A model generated the notes under the pieces. The model saw nothing but the letters and a program-made list of their open reading frames with translations. It did no database searches and was not told the origin of the DNA. From Streptomyces sp. XY006 (GTDB lineage Bacteria; Actinomycetota; Actinomycetes; Streptomycetales; Streptomycetaceae), in NCBI RefSeq assembly GCF_002237655.1, contig NZ_NOKT01000001.1, positions 62,001 to 126,000 on the forward strand: DNA of 64,000 nt. Direction: 5' to 3'. Shown piece by piece: positions 49,485 through 58,461 of the stretch (position 1 is the stretch's first letter; the number at the start of each line of letters is the position of its first letter). A program made the translations under genes and the position numbers.

Positions 49485-51200
49485 TCACTCGCAGACGATC
49501 TCGTCGCGCGGCGTGTAGTGGGTGCGGTACGGCTCGCGCCGCACCTCCCGGCCGTCGTCGTAGAAGACCCGCTCCACCGTCACGTCGAACCCCTCCAGCG
49601 GGGTCTGGGGGACGCACTCCTCGGCGTCGCCGACCTTCTTCGCCGGCTTCTTCACCTCGGTGCGCGGGCCCTTGACCGACTTGATCTCGTCGTACTTGCG
49701 GGTGCCGAGGAAGGAGACGGTCACGGACGTGTCCGTGGACTCCGCCTGGATGTAGATCGCCTTGCCGGAGTCGTTGGTGAAGCGCAGGTCAAGGCTGCCC
49801 CAGGCCACCGTCGCCTCGCGGCCCTCCGGGTAGCGCTCGATGTAGAAGGAGTGCGCGCCGTGCTCCACGGGCTTGACCCCGGCGAAGAACAGCGCGTTGT
49901 ACACGGTCGTCGCCACCGCGGAGACCCCGCCGCCGGACGCCTTCGTGAACTGGTCGTCGAGGATGATGATGCCCTCGACGAAGCCGTTCGCCTCGGTGCG
50001 TTCGCCGACGGTCCGGTTGAAGCTCCACGTCTCGTCCGGGCGCACGAGCGAGCCGTTGATGAGCTCCACCGCCCGGCCGATGTTCTTCGTGCGGTACGCG
50101 GCCGGTTCGAAGTGGACCGTGAAGGAGGACATCGTCTCGGTCAGCCCCAGCCGGGCGGCGTTCTCGCGGGTCACCTCGGGCCGGATCGTGCGCACGTCCA
50201 CCGCGCCGGCGCGGGCGGCGCCGCCCTTCTCGGTGAGCAGGGGCAGCACGGCCTCGCCGAGCGCCTTGCCGGTGACCTCCCGGCCGAGCACGGCGTCCTC
50301 GGCGACGGCGACCCCGTCGCCGTCGGACCGCAGCCTGGCGTCGCGCGCGGTGCCGGTGATCTCGTTCAGCGGTCCGGCCACCGCGGGGTCGTCCCGCAGC
50401 CCCTCGGCGTCGAGGCGCGGTTTCAGCGTGCCGCCGTCGTCCGGCCGCATGGTCAGGTGCGCGCCCAGGACCTCGGGGTCCACCGTGATCCGCCGGCCGG
50501 CCGCGGTCAGCGTGACGGGACCCGAGACGGCCGGCTCCGCGAACGTCCGCACCGCGCGCCGCACCTCCTCGGCCGTCACCTTCGGCCGGGTCTCGTGCAC
50601 CGGCAGGGCCGTGACCGCGCCGGCGTCGCCGCGCAGGAACGCGGCACGCAGGGGATCGACGGCGGCCGCCACGTCCAGCGTGTAGCCGGTGCGCGGCGCG
50701 ACCTGCTCGACGCGCCCGCCGTCGAAGGCGACGGCTCCGTCGCGGACCTTCCGGTCCAGTCCCAGCTCCCCGAGGGCGGCCCGGGCCCGCTCCCGGTCGA
50801 GGCGTACCACCGGCTCCACGGCACCGCCGGAGCGGAACAGCCCGCCGAACACGCTGAGCGGGTCGGCGCCGGTGCGCGCGGCACGGTCGACGGTCGCCCC
50901 GAGGTCGTAGGAGAGTCCGGCGCGCCGCGGGTCGATCGTGGCCGTGCGGTCGCCGACCTTCACGGAGAGCGCCCGTGACCCGGACGCGTCCAGCTGCCGC
51001 TCCAGCTTCCGCACGGCCTCCGCACGGCTCAGGCCCCCGATCTCCACCCCGCGCACGGTCGTCCCGGCGTCGATCTCACCGCCCGTGAGCAGCAGCCCGG
51101 CGAGGTACAGACCGCCCACGCCCACGGCCAGCGCGCCGCCGGCCAGGGCGAGCGGTGGCAGGGACGTGAGGCGCGGTGCGGAGGTTATTCGGGGGCGCAT
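49485..51200 (-). CDS. VanW-family envelope protein with PG-binding-like domains
   Basis: 571 residues from ATG 51200 (AGGAGAG upstream). An N-terminal anchor helix (LALAGGALAVGVGGLYLAGL) is followed by two repeats of the YoaR-like/PG_binding_4 type (GVEIGGLSRAEAVRKLERQL; DARLRSDGDGVAVAEDAVLG) and a VanW domain (RTKNIGRAVELINGSLVRPD, SGGGVSAVATTVYNALFFAG, HSFYIERYPEGREATVAWGS). VanW was named from vancomycin-resistance clusters, but most copies are chromosomal with unknown envelope function. Divergent from the glycosyltransferase gene. Confidence 0.92.
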   Translation of the reverse strand: MRPRITSAPRLTSLPPLALAGGALAVGVGGLYLAGLLLTGGEIDAGTTVRGVEIGGLSRAEAVRKLERQLDASGSRALSVKVGDRTATIDPRRAGLSYDLGATVDRAARTGADPLSVFGGLFRSGGAVEPVVRLDRERARAALGELGLDRKVRDGAVAFDGGRVEQVAPRTGYTLDVAAAVDPLRAAFLRGDAGAVTALPVHETRPKVTAEEVRRAVRTFAEPAVSGPVTLTAAGRRITVDPEVLGAHLTMRPDDGGTLKPRLDAEGLRDDPAVAGPLNEITGTARDARLRSDGDGVAVAEDAVLGREVTGKALGEAVLPLLTEKGGAARAGAVDVRTIRPEVTRENAARLGLTETMSSFTVHFEPAAYRTKNIGRAVELINGSLVRPDETWSFNRTVGERTEANGFVEGIIILDDQFTKASGGGVSAVATTVYNALFFAGVKPVEHGAHSFYIERYPEGREATVAWGSLDLRFTNDSGKAIYIQAESTDTSVTVSFLGTRKYDEIKSVKGPRTEVKKPAKKVGDAEECVPQTPLEGFDVTVERVFYDDGREVRREPYRTHYTPRDEIVCE

Positions 51201-51420
51201 GGCTCTCCTGGAGATCGTTCGAGGACGGTGCACCCGTGACGCGACGCTGCTGCGGGCAAACAGATCAAGCTATGCACACTCCGGCCGCCGAGCACTATGG
51301 CCCAGACCACTTATGTCCGAGATCATTACGGATTCGTCCGGTCCGGCCCGGCCCGGCGTACCGGGCCACAGAGTGGTAACGGCGAACAACTGTCCGGCTG
51401 TTGGCGCCGTCTAGGCCACC

Positions 51421-52686
51421 ATGAAGATCTGTTTCCTCCTCCACAACGCCTACGGAATCGGAGGCACGATCACCACCACGTTCAACCTGGCCGGAGCGCT
51501 CGCCGAACGGCACGACGTCGAGATCGTCTCCGTCCTGCGCCACCGGGAGCACCCCAACCTCACCCCCGACCCGCGGGTGCGGCTGCGGGCACTGGTGGAT
51601 CTGCGCAAGGAGGCGGACCACCCCCTGCACCAGAGACCGGCCAGGATCTTCCCGGCCGCCGAGTACCGCCACCACCAGTACAGCGAGCTGACCGACCAGC
51701 GCATCGGCGAGCACCTGACCGACCTCGGCGCCGACGTCGTCATCGGCACCCGGCCCGGCCTCAACGTGCACATCGCCCGCCAGGCCCCGCGCCACGTCCT
51801 GCGGGTCGGCCAGGAACACCTCACCCTCGACAACCACTCGCCGCGGCTGCGCACCGCCCTGCGCCGCGCCTACCGCCACCTCGACGTGATCACCACCGTC
51901 ACGGAAGCGGACGCCGCCGCCTACCGGCGCACGATGTGGCTGCCCGGCGTCCACGTCGAGGCCCTCCCGAACAGCGTGCCCGACCCCGTGCTGCCGCCCG
52001 CCGACGGCACCGGGAAGGTCGTCGTCGCCGCCGGGCGCCTGGTCCGCGTCAAGCGCTACGACCTGCTGATCGAGGCCTTCGCACCCGTCGCGGCCGCCCA
52101 CCCGGACTGGCAGCTGCGCATCTACGGCAAGGGCGAGGAGCAGCCCGCCCTGCGCGAGCTCATCGAGCGGCTCGGCCTGTGGAACAACGTGTTCCTGATG
52201 GGGGCCGCCACCCCCATGGAGGCCGAGTGGGTCAAGGCCTCCATCGGCGCGGCCGCGTCGGACTTCGAGCCGTTCGGCATGACGATCGTCGAGGCCATGC
52301 GCTGCGGGCTGCCCGTCGTGAGCACCGACTGCCCCTACGGTCCCGGCGAGATCATCCAGGACGGCACCGACGGCCTGCTGGTCCCGGTCGGGGACCGGGA
52401 CGCCCTGGCCGCGGCCCTGCTGCGCCTCGTGGGCGACGACGAACTGCGCCGCCGCATGGGCACCGCCGCCCGGGAGAACGCGCACCGCTTCGCCCCCGCG
52501 CCCGTCGTCGCCCAGGTCGAACGCATCATCGACCAGGCGCTGACGGCACGCGCCACCGGCCGACGGGACGCTCCCGCGGCCTCCCGGACCGGCAGCCCCC
52601 TGACCGGCCGGATCCACGCCGCCCGCGACACCGCCCACGCCGCGGCCGCCGGCGCCCTGCGCGCGATACGGAAGGGCCGACGATGA
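51421..52686 (+). CDS. GT4-family glycosyltransferase
   Basis: 421 residues from ATG 51421. MKICFLLHNAYGIGGTITTT with the glycine loop opens the N-terminal Rossmann domain. The C-terminal GT-B domain has VVAAGRLVRVKRYDLLIEAF, WQLRIYGKGEEQPALRELIE and the EX7E motif in DFEPFGMTIVEAMRCGLPVV. It would transfer a sugar from a nucleotide donor to an envelope or metabolite acceptor. No Shine-Dalgarno sequence is evident. The last 60 residues are basic and disordered. The stop overlaps the next start (ATGA). Confidence 0.92.
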   Translation: MKICFLLHNAYGIGGTITTTFNLAGALAERHDVEIVSVLRHREHPNLTPDPRVRLRALVDLRKEADHPLHQRPARIFPAAEYRHHQYSELTDQRIGEHLTDLGADVVIGTRPGLNVHIARQAPRHVLRVGQEHLTLDNHSPRLRTALRRAYRHLDVITTVTEADAAAYRRTMWLPGVHVEALPNSVPDPVLPPADGTGKVVVAAGRLVRVKRYDLLIEAFAPVAAAHPDWQLRIYGKGEEQPALRELIERLGLWNNVFLMGAATPMEAEWVKASIGAAASDFEPFGMTIVEAMRCGLPVVSTDCPYGPGEIIQDGTDGLLVPVGDRDALAAALLRLVGDDELRRRMGTAARENAHRFAPAPVVAQVERIIDQALTARATGRRDAPAASRTGSPLTGRIHAARDTAHAAAAGALRAIRKGRR

Positions 52687-53516
52687 CCACCCAGGACACC
52701 ACCCCGCGCACCGACTGCGCGATCGACGCGGACGGCCGCATCACCTTCCGCCTCCCCGCACCCGCGGACGCCGCCGGGGCCCGCCTGCTGCTGCGCCTGC
52801 GCCCCAAGAAGGGCCGCCCCGAGCAGACCCTGCTCCACCTCGGCCTGGAGTCCGGTGCCGCCATCGGCCGCGCCCACGCCGTGCTGGAACCGCACCCGGC
52901 GCTGCCCGAGGGCCGCTGGGACCTGTACCTGCTGCCGGAAGAGGGGGCCGAGCGGCAGCGGCTGCGTCCCGGTCTGCGGGACCTGCGCGCCCTGGTCGAC
53001 GGGCACCTGCGCGACCGCCGCTCGCCGGTCGCCGTGCGGGTCCCGTACGTCACCAAGGACGGCTTCCTCGCCCTGCGGACCTGGCTGCGCTCCGCCCACG
53101 CCGAGGCCCTCACCCTGGGCGTCGAGGACCGGGCGATCACGGTCACCGCCCGTCTGCACGGCGCCCGCCTCCACGACACCGCCAGGGTGCGGCTGCGCCT
53201 GCGGGGCACCCACACCGTCCAGGAGGTGCGCCCCCGGATCGACGACGACGGGCGCGGCTTCTCCTTCACGGTGGACCCCGGCGACCTGGCGGCCGGCGCG
53301 CCGCACGCCGGCCGGGCGTGGGACGCCTTCGTCCGGCCGGCCGCCGACGCGCCACCGGTGAGGGTCGGCCGGCTGCTCGACGACGTGGCGGACCGCAAGC
53401 ACGTCCACGTCTTTCCGGAGGTCAGGGCGAGGGGCTCCGTCCTGCGCCCCTACTACACGGTCGACAACGACCTGGCCATCGAGGAGACGGTCCATTCCCC
53501 GACATGCCCGAAATGA
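52683..53516 (+). CDS. Glycosyltransferase partner protein of unknown function
   Basis: 277 residues; ATG 52683 overlaps the glycosyltransferase stop, so expression is coupled. It looks like two beta-sandwich segments: ITFRLPAPADAAGARLLLRL, AHAVLEPHPALPEGRWDLYL, then VEDRAITVTARLHGARL and RVRLRLRGTHTVQEVRPRID. No enzyme motif. I know this gene only as a partner of GT4 genes in Streptomyces; it may bind the acceptor or the enzyme. No signal peptide. Confidence 0.75.
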   Translation: MTTQDTTPRTDCAIDADGRITFRLPAPADAAGARLLLRLRPKKGRPEQTLLHLGLESGAAIGRAHAVLEPHPALPEGRWDLYLLPEEGAERQRLRPGLRDLRALVDGHLRDRRSPVAVRVPYVTKDGFLALRTWLRSAHAEALTLGVEDRAITVTARLHGARLHDTARVRLRLRGTHTVQEVRPRIDDDGRGFSFTVDPGDLAAGAPHAGRAWDAFVRPAADAPPVRVGRLLDDVADRKHVHVFPEVRARGSVLRPYYTVDNDLAIEETVHSPTCPK

Positions 53517-53679
53517 AAAAACCTGGGGTTTCGGATGGGTATTCCGGAGGTGATCCGCGACCCCCGTGTGTGGATTCTGTGTAAAGCGCGGGCGCAAAAG
53601 GGCCGGACGCCGCTCTTCAACACCCGCACCGGGCAGGGGGACTTGCGGCCATAACCAAACTCAAGTACCTAGATGAATC

Positions 53680-54342
53680 ATGAACCTGTTCAACCGCGTC
53701 GTGCCGTCCCGGCGGCATGCGCCCGCCGTCCCCCCACAGCGCCCCGTCGGCGCGCCGGCTCCCCACACCGCCGGCCTGCCCGATCCGGGCCTGGCGAATC
53801 TGACCGGTGAATGGGTCGTCGACCCTGCTCACAGCAGGATCGGCTTCTCCGTCCGGCACGCGATGGTGACGACCGTGCGCGGTTGTTTCCCGGAGTACGA
53901 GAGCCGGCTCTACTTCGACGCCCACGACCCGTCCCGGTCGCGGGCCGACATCACCGTGTTCACCGCCAGCGTCGACACCGGAGTGGAACAGCGCGACGCC
54001 CACCTGGTGGGGCGCGACTTTCTCGACGTCGCGACCTATCCGCGGATGCGTTTCACGAGCACCGGTGTGGAACAGGCGGGCGCCGATCTCTATCGCATGT
54101 CGGGCGAGCTCACCATCAAGGGAATTACCCGGCCCGTCGTACTGGAGATGACCTACATCGGGCATGTCACCGACCCGTTCGGCTACGAGCGGGTCGGATT
54201 CGACGGCACCACGACCATCAACCGCTCGGACTGGGGCCTCACGTACAACAGCAGGCTGGCCGAGGGCGGCGCGATGGTCAGCGAGAAGGTGCGTCTGCAG
54301 TTCGACATCGCTGCCATCCGCACGGCACCCGGGGCGGGCTGA
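53680..54342 (+). CDS. YceI-family lipid-binding protein
   Basis: 220 residues from ATG 53680; an ATG at 53673 is out of frame. The YceI lipocalin-like barrel spans about 40-215: GEWVVDPAHSRIGFSVRHAM, ITVFTASVDTGVEQRDAHLV, GRDFLDVATYPRMRFTSTGV, GELTIKGITRPVVLEMTYIG. The family binds polyisoprenoid-like lipids. The first 40 residues are Pro-rich and not a signal peptide, so it is probably cytoplasmic, unlike E. coli YceI. No Shine-Dalgarno sequence is visible. Confidence 0.92.
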   Translation: MNLFNRVVPSRRHAPAVPPQRPVGAPAPHTAGLPDPGLANLTGEWVVDPAHSRIGFSVRHAMVTTVRGCFPEYESRLYFDAHDPSRSRADITVFTASVDTGVEQRDAHLVGRDFLDVATYPRMRFTSTGVEQAGADLYRMSGELTIKGITRPVVLEMTYIGHVTDPFGYERVGFDGTTTINRSDWGLTYNSRLAEGGAMVSEKVRLQFDIAAIRTAPGAG

Positions 54343-54349
54343 CCCTCCC

Positions 54350-54410
54350 GGGCGCTCGGGGCGCTCAGGGCGCTCCCAGCGCTCAAGGGCGCTCAGAGAC
54401 GCTCAGGGCG
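54350..54410. repeat. Short tandem repeats GGGCGCTCA
   Basis: About six imperfect copies of a 9-10 base unit GGGCGCTCA fill the gap between the convergent YceI and MOSC genes and run into the last codons of the latter. Confidence 0.7.
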
Positions 54411-54900
54411 TGGCGTCGGGCCCGGTCACGACCCGGAACGCCGCGGGGCCGACCGCGAGGACGCCGTCGCTCAGAGGCGTGCACCGCACCCCGCCCCGGC
54501 CGCGCAGGGCGCGCTGTGCGCCGGGGCCGATGGTGACGTCCATCCAGGCGCAGGGCCGGGCCGGGCGCTTCACCGCGAACAGCACCGGCCCGGTGCCGCA
54601 GTCGAGGGAGATCGTCGCGCCGAGGTACGCGTCGATGTCGACGCCCCGGAGCAGGACGTTGCGCCGGGTGTGCCGCAGGTCGGCGCCGGGCGGGAGGTTC
54701 TCCGCCGCCATCATGGTCACGGCGGCGTTCCGGTGCGCGGGCCGCGCGTAGTAGCGGTCGCCGACCAGTCCGAGGCCGCCGCGTACCTCCACCCGGGGGA
54801 CGCGCTCGTCCGCCGGGCCGGGGGCGGGCCCGTCCGCGGGCCGCCCGGCCAGCCGGTGCGCGGGTGACACCAGCAGCTCCAGTACCTCCGCCTCCGTCAT
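54403..54900 (-). CDS. MOSC-domain protein
   Basis: 165 residues. GGLGLVGDRYYARPAHRNAA, TRRNVLLRGVDIDAYLGATI and KRPARPCAWMDVTIGPGAQR, with the conserved Cys in PCAW, are the MOSC pattern of molybdenum-cofactor sulfurase C-terminal domains and YiiM/mARC-like proteins. It may handle sulfur or bind molybdenum cofactor; a functional link to the molybdenum aldehyde oxidoreductase at 6.4-10 kb is possible but not shown by position. 52 bases downstream of the MASE1 gene on the same strand. Confidence 0.9.
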   Translation of the reverse strand: MTEAEVLELLVSPAHRLAGRPADGPAPGPADERVPRVEVRGGLGLVGDRYYARPAHRNAAVTMMAAENLPPGADLRHTRRNVLLRGVDIDAYLGATISLDCGTGPVLFAVKRPARPCAWMDVTIGPGAQRALRGRGGVRCTPLSDGVLAVGPAAFRVVTGPDATP

Positions 54901-54952
54901 GCGCCCACCCTACGGCCGGCGGACCCGCGGGTTTCCGAGCCGTCGGGGCGGC

Positions 54953-55963
54953 TCAGCCGTCCCGACGCCGCCCCGGCCCGTCCTCCTGCGGCGGGGCCCG
55001 GCCGTCCGCCGCCTCGCCCGCGGTGAGGTGTTCCAGGACTTCCACGAGTTCCTGGCACGCGCGCTCCACCGAGCGCCGGGTGTTGATCTGCTCGGTGATC
55101 ACGGCCGACAGGATCAGGGCCGTCAGGGCCATCGCCCCGTTGAAGGCCTGCAGCTTCATCAGCACTTCCACGCGGGTGAGCCGCTCGAACGGGCCCACCC
55201 GGTCGGTCGCCGACACCGTGGCCATGACGGAGGCGAACAGGGCGCACACCATGCCGCCCGCCAGCTGGAAACGGAGGGCCGCCCAGATCACCAGGGGGTA
55301 GACGAGGTAGAGCAGGCTCAGCCGGCTGTGCGTGGCGAACGGCACGACACAGCAGACGATGACCGCCAGCCCCGTGGCCTCCCGCCAGCGCGTCAGCCGC
55401 AGCGGCGGGCGGATGCGGGCCAGCAGGAGCAGCACCGGCGTGACGATCAGTACGCCCATGGCGTCGCCCACCCACCAGGCCAGCCACACGGCCCAGAAGC
55501 CCTCCCAGGCGAGCCGGCCCGTGAGCAGCAGCAGACCCGCGCCCACCGTGGAGCTGATCAGCATCGCGGTGAACGCGCCCAGGAACACCAGGGCGAGGCC
55601 GTCGCGCAGCCGGGCGAGATCGGTGCGGAAGCCCACCCGGCGCAGCAGCAGGTACCCGGCGACGGGCGCGGCCGTGTTGCCGGCCAGGACGCCCAGTGCG
55701 GACGGCGACGGGGACGTGAGGGACAGGATGATGAAGAACGCGCCCAGGGCGATGCCCGGCCAGCAGCGCAGCCCGAAGAGGAGCAGGCAGGCGACCGAGA
55801 CCCCGGTGGGAGGCCAGATGGGGGTGACCACCGCGCCCTCGACGACCAGCTCCCGCAACAGGCCCAGCTGCCCGGACACGTAGTAGCAGACGGCGACGGC
55901 CGACGTCAGCAGAGCATGGACGACCGGCGCGCGCAGATCCTGGCTACCCACCACAGCAGCCAT
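54953..55963 (-). CDS. MASE1-domain membrane sensor protein
   Basis: 336 residues from ATG 55963. Eight or so membrane helices: VVHALLTSAVAVCYYVSGQL, VTPIWPPTGVSVACLLLFGL (the MASE1 WPPTG signature), GIALGAFFIILSL, NTAAPVAGYLLLRRVGF, and later GFWAVWLAWWVGDAMGVLIV and YLVYPLVIWAALRFQLAGG. A C-terminal helix (TRRSVERACQELVEVLEHL) reaches the cytoplasm but carries no output domain. MASE1 is normally the sensor of a kinase, cyclase or phosphatase; here the SpoIIE phosphatase gene lies just upstream as a separate protein. Confidence 0.88.
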   Translation of the reverse strand: MAAVVGSQDLRAPVVHALLTSAVAVCYYVSGQLGLLRELVVEGAVVTPIWPPTGVSVACLLLFGLRCWPGIALGAFFIILSLTSPSPSALGVLAGNTAAPVAGYLLLRRVGFRTDLARLRDGLALVFLGAFTAMLISSTVGAGLLLLTGRLAWEGFWAVWLAWWVGDAMGVLIVTPVLLLLARIRPPLRLTRWREATGLAVIVCCVVPFATHSRLSLLYLVYPLVIWAALRFQLAGGMVCALFASVMATVSATDRVGPFERLTRVEVLMKLQAFNGAMALTALILSAVITEQINTRRSVERACQELVEVLEHLTAGEAADGRAPPQEDGPGRRRDG

Positions 55964-56013
55964 GAGACACCGGGGCCGTCGGCTCGGCGAGGCGGAGGCG
56001 GGGCCGTGCGGCC

Positions 56014-56886
56014 CTATGGCTGAGGCGCTCGCGCCCGTTTCCCCGCACCGGCCGGCCGGGGCGGCACGTCCGGCCCGTCCAGCCCGACCACCAGGACGGC
56101 GGCGTCGTCCTCGTGTCCCACCCGCTCCGCGCCCTTGATCACGGCCGCGGCCAGCGCGTCCACGTCCATGCCCGCCACCGCCGCGATGCCGGCGAGTCGC
56201 GTCACCTGGTCCAGGCCCTCCTCCAGCGGCATCGACGGTCCCTCCACGACACCGTCGGTGAGCAGCACGAACACGCTGCCGGTGGTGAGTTCGTACCGGG
56301 TCACCGGGTACGGCATGGCCCCCAGGACCCCGAGCGGGGGCCCGCACTCGTCCTCCGTGACACCGGACTTCCCGTCCGCCGTGGCCCAGACGCAGGGCAG
56401 ATGTCCCGCCCGCGCGCTCTCCAGCACCCCGGCGCAGGGGTCGAGCCGCATGAAGGTGCAGGTCGCGAACAGGTCGGAGTTGAGCGCCAGCAGCAGGTCG
56501 TTGGTGCGGGCCAGGACCTCGCCCGGTTCGCTGCTGACGGAGGCCAGCGCCCGCAGCGCGGCCCGCACCTGCCCCATGAAGGCGGCGGCCTCGATGTTGT
56601 GCCCCTGCACGTCGCCGATGGACAGACCGATCCGGCCGTCGCCGAGCGTGAAGGCGTCGTACCAGTCGCCGCCCACGTTCAGGCCCTGGCACGCGGGGGT
56701 GTACCGCACGGCGAGGTGGAGTCGTCGCGCGACGGGCAGGTCGCGCGGGAGCATGCCGCGCTGCAGCGCGAGAGCCAGCTCGACGCGGGAGCGCTGCATC
56801 TCGGCCTGCGCGCGGGCCTGGGCCGTCAGGGCGCCGAGCCGGGTCAGCAGCTCGTCACCGTCGTCCGTCGTGCCGGTGCGGGACAT
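56014..56886 (-). CDS. SpoIIE-type PP2C phosphatase
   Basis: 290 residues. A short helix (LLTRLGALTAQARAQAEMQR) leads to the phosphatase: LALALQRGMLPRDLPVARRL, NVGGDWYDAFTLGDGRIGLS, IGDVQGHNIEAAAFMGQVRA, LLTDGVVEGP, GHEDDAAVLVVGL; the metal-binding Asp residues (GGDW, GDVQGH, TDG, DD) are all present. It should dephosphorylate an anti-sigma antagonist. The gene ends 50 bases before the MASE1 gene, so the two probably form one sensing unit. Confidence 0.92.
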   Translation of the reverse strand: MSRTGTTDDGDELLTRLGALTAQARAQAEMQRSRVELALALQRGMLPRDLPVARRLHLAVRYTPACQGLNVGGDWYDAFTLGDGRIGLSIGDVQGHNIEAAAFMGQVRAALRALASVSSEPGEVLARTNDLLLALNSDLFATCTFMRLDPCAGVLESARAGHLPCVWATADGKSGVTEDECGPPLGVLGAMPYPVTRYELTTGSVFVLLTDGVVEGPSMPLEEGLDQVTRLAGIAAVAGMDVDALAAAVIKGAERVGHEDDAAVLVVGLDGPDVPPRPAGAGKRARAPQP

Positions 56887-56941
56887 GGATCACTCCGGCG
56901 AGGATGGCCACGGTCGGTGACGACCCTCGAAGGCAAATCAC

Positions 56942-57763
56942 TCAATTTACGTTCATAGGATGATACTCAGGCCGGGGGCCGGGCGACGACTCGCGGCCGA
57001 CGGCCGCCAGCACGAAGGTCACGCTGATCAGCAGCGCCCAGGCGCCGAACTTCTCGATCCCCACCGGCTCCCACCCGTGCTGCTGGTACGGGTAGCGCCA
57101 GGCGCCGACCAGGGTGGCGAGGTTCTCCGCGACCCACAGGAAGAACCCGATCAGCACGAACGACACCGCCAGCGGCATCCTCCGGCGCACGCCCCGCACG
57201 GTGAACCGCACCGACGTCCCGGCGGTCACCGCGACCAGCAGTACGGCCAGCGCCCAGCGCACGTCGGGCAGCCAGTGGTGGCTGAAGAAGTTGACGTAGA
57301 TCCCCGCGGCCACCACCGCCGTCGCCCGCGGCCGGTAGCGCAGCAACTCCAGGTCGAACAGGTGCCAGGCCCGGCAGACGTAGCCGCCCACGGCCGCGTA
57401 CAGGAATCCGCCGTACAGGGGCACGCCGGCGAACTTCAGCACGGCGGGCTCGGGATAGCTCCAGGAGCCGAGCGACACCTTCACCAGCTCGAACGCCAGG
57501 CCGATGACATGGCAGACCGCTATCACGGCGACGTCCCGGCCGTTCTCCCAGCCGCGCAGCCAGAACAGCAGCGTGAGCAGCACGCCGTAGACGACCAGCA
57601 GGTCGTAGCGCGCCACCGGGAGGTCGGGGAGCAGGGCGGAGACGGCGACGCCGGACAGCAGGGCGATGGCGAAGGCGCAGGCGCGAGTCTGCGTCCACGC
57701 GAAGTCGAGCAGGTGCCGGACGACCGGTGCGGCCCAGGGGCCGCCGACGCTGGGAGGGATCAT
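56942..57763 (-). CDS. DUF817 integral membrane protein
   Basis: 273 residues with about eight membrane helices (ACAFAIALLSGVAVSALLPD, YDLLVVYGVLLTLLFWLRGW, and others). Conserved features AFELVKVSLGSWSYPEPAVL, GVPLYGGFLYAAVGGYVCRA and NFFSHHWLPDVRWAL with clustered His and Trp are DUF817 hallmarks. Function unknown. Located downstream of the Pit operon region on the same strand, 27 bases after the next gene upstream. Confidence 0.9.
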   Translation of the reverse strand: MIPPSVGGPWAAPVVRHLLDFAWTQTRACAFAIALLSGVAVSALLPDLPVARYDLLVVYGVLLTLLFWLRGWENGRDVAVIAVCHVIGLAFELVKVSLGSWSYPEPAVLKFAGVPLYGGFLYAAVGGYVCRAWHLFDLELLRYRPRATAVVAAGIYVNFFSHHWLPDVRWALAVLLVAVTAGTSVRFTVRGVRRRMPLAVSFVLIGFFLWVAENLATLVGAWRYPYQQHGWEPVGIEKFGAWALLISVTFVLAAVGRESSPGPRPEYHPMNVN

Positions 57764-57790
57764 GGTGCCCAGTAGGACGGGCCCTGCCCG

Positions 57791-58420
57791 TCACCGGTTG
57801 CAGCGCACCTCCGCGGCCCCGGACGCCTCGCCGCGCGCCGCGGCCACCGCCTGCCGCAACAGCCCGGACAGCCGTCGATCCGCGTCCGGCGCGGCGCTCA
57901 GCACCCGCACGGCATGTTCCAGACGCCGGCTGCCCGGGCCGCGCCACCACAGCAGGTCGGCGACGCGGCCCGCGGGACCGGCCGCGGAGGAGCGGGCCAC
58001 GCGCTCCGCTCTGCGGCGGCACGCCCGGCCCTGCCGTGCCAGGGCCCGGGATGAGGGGCGCACCCGGCGGGCCGCGTCCACCGCCATGCCCACGAGCAGC
58101 GGTCCGTGCGCCCGCCCCGGGGGCCGGGCGTCGGCGAGCTCGGCGGCCAGCGGCCACAGGGCGAGCCGGGCCTCGTCGCCGACGCTGTCGTCGACCGCGC
58201 GGGCCAGGGCCGCGAGCACCGGGTGCGTACCGGCCGGGCTGTCGGTGAACCGGTCGCCGGCCAGCAGCGCGGCGGCCTCCATCAGACAGGCGCCGTCGTC
58301 CGGATGCAGATGGGCGAAACGGCCGGGCAGCGGCAGGGCGTCCGGCACTCGGCCGCCCGACGGTTCGGAAGGCTGAGGAGGAGGCTGAGGAGAAGGCGGA
58401 GGAACGGAGGAAGGTCTCAT
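57791..58420 (-). CDS. Hypothetical helical protein downstream of pit
   Basis: 209 residues from ATG 58420 (GGAGG upstream). A Pro-rich N-terminus is followed by an all-helical body rich in Ala and Arg (ACLMEAAALLAGDRFTDSPA, THPVLAALARAVDDSVGDEA, RLSGLLRQAVAAARG). No known domain recognised. It starts 41 bases after the Pit transporter stop and could be co-transcribed; PhoU-like regulators are often found beside Pit genes, but the PhoU motifs are not visible here. Confidence 0.65.
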   Translation of the reverse strand: MRPSSVPPPSPQPPPQPSEPSGGRVPDALPLPGRFAHLHPDDGACLMEAAALLAGDRFTDSPAGTHPVLAALARAVDDSVGDEARLALWPLAAELADARPPGRAHGPLLVGMAVDAARRVRPSSRALARQGRACRRRAERVARSSAAGPAGRVADLLWWRGPGSRRLEHAVRVLSAAPDADRRLSGLLRQAVAAARGEASGAAEVRCNR

Positions 58421-58461
58421 GACAGCCTCCGGTTCGGGACTCACACCCCGGCGACCCGGAC

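Noticed and set aside
54953..56886. MASE1 and SpoIIE genes as one frameshifted fusion
   Set aside because: The phosphatase is transcribed first; in fusions MASE1 is N-terminal, and each gene has its own start and stop.
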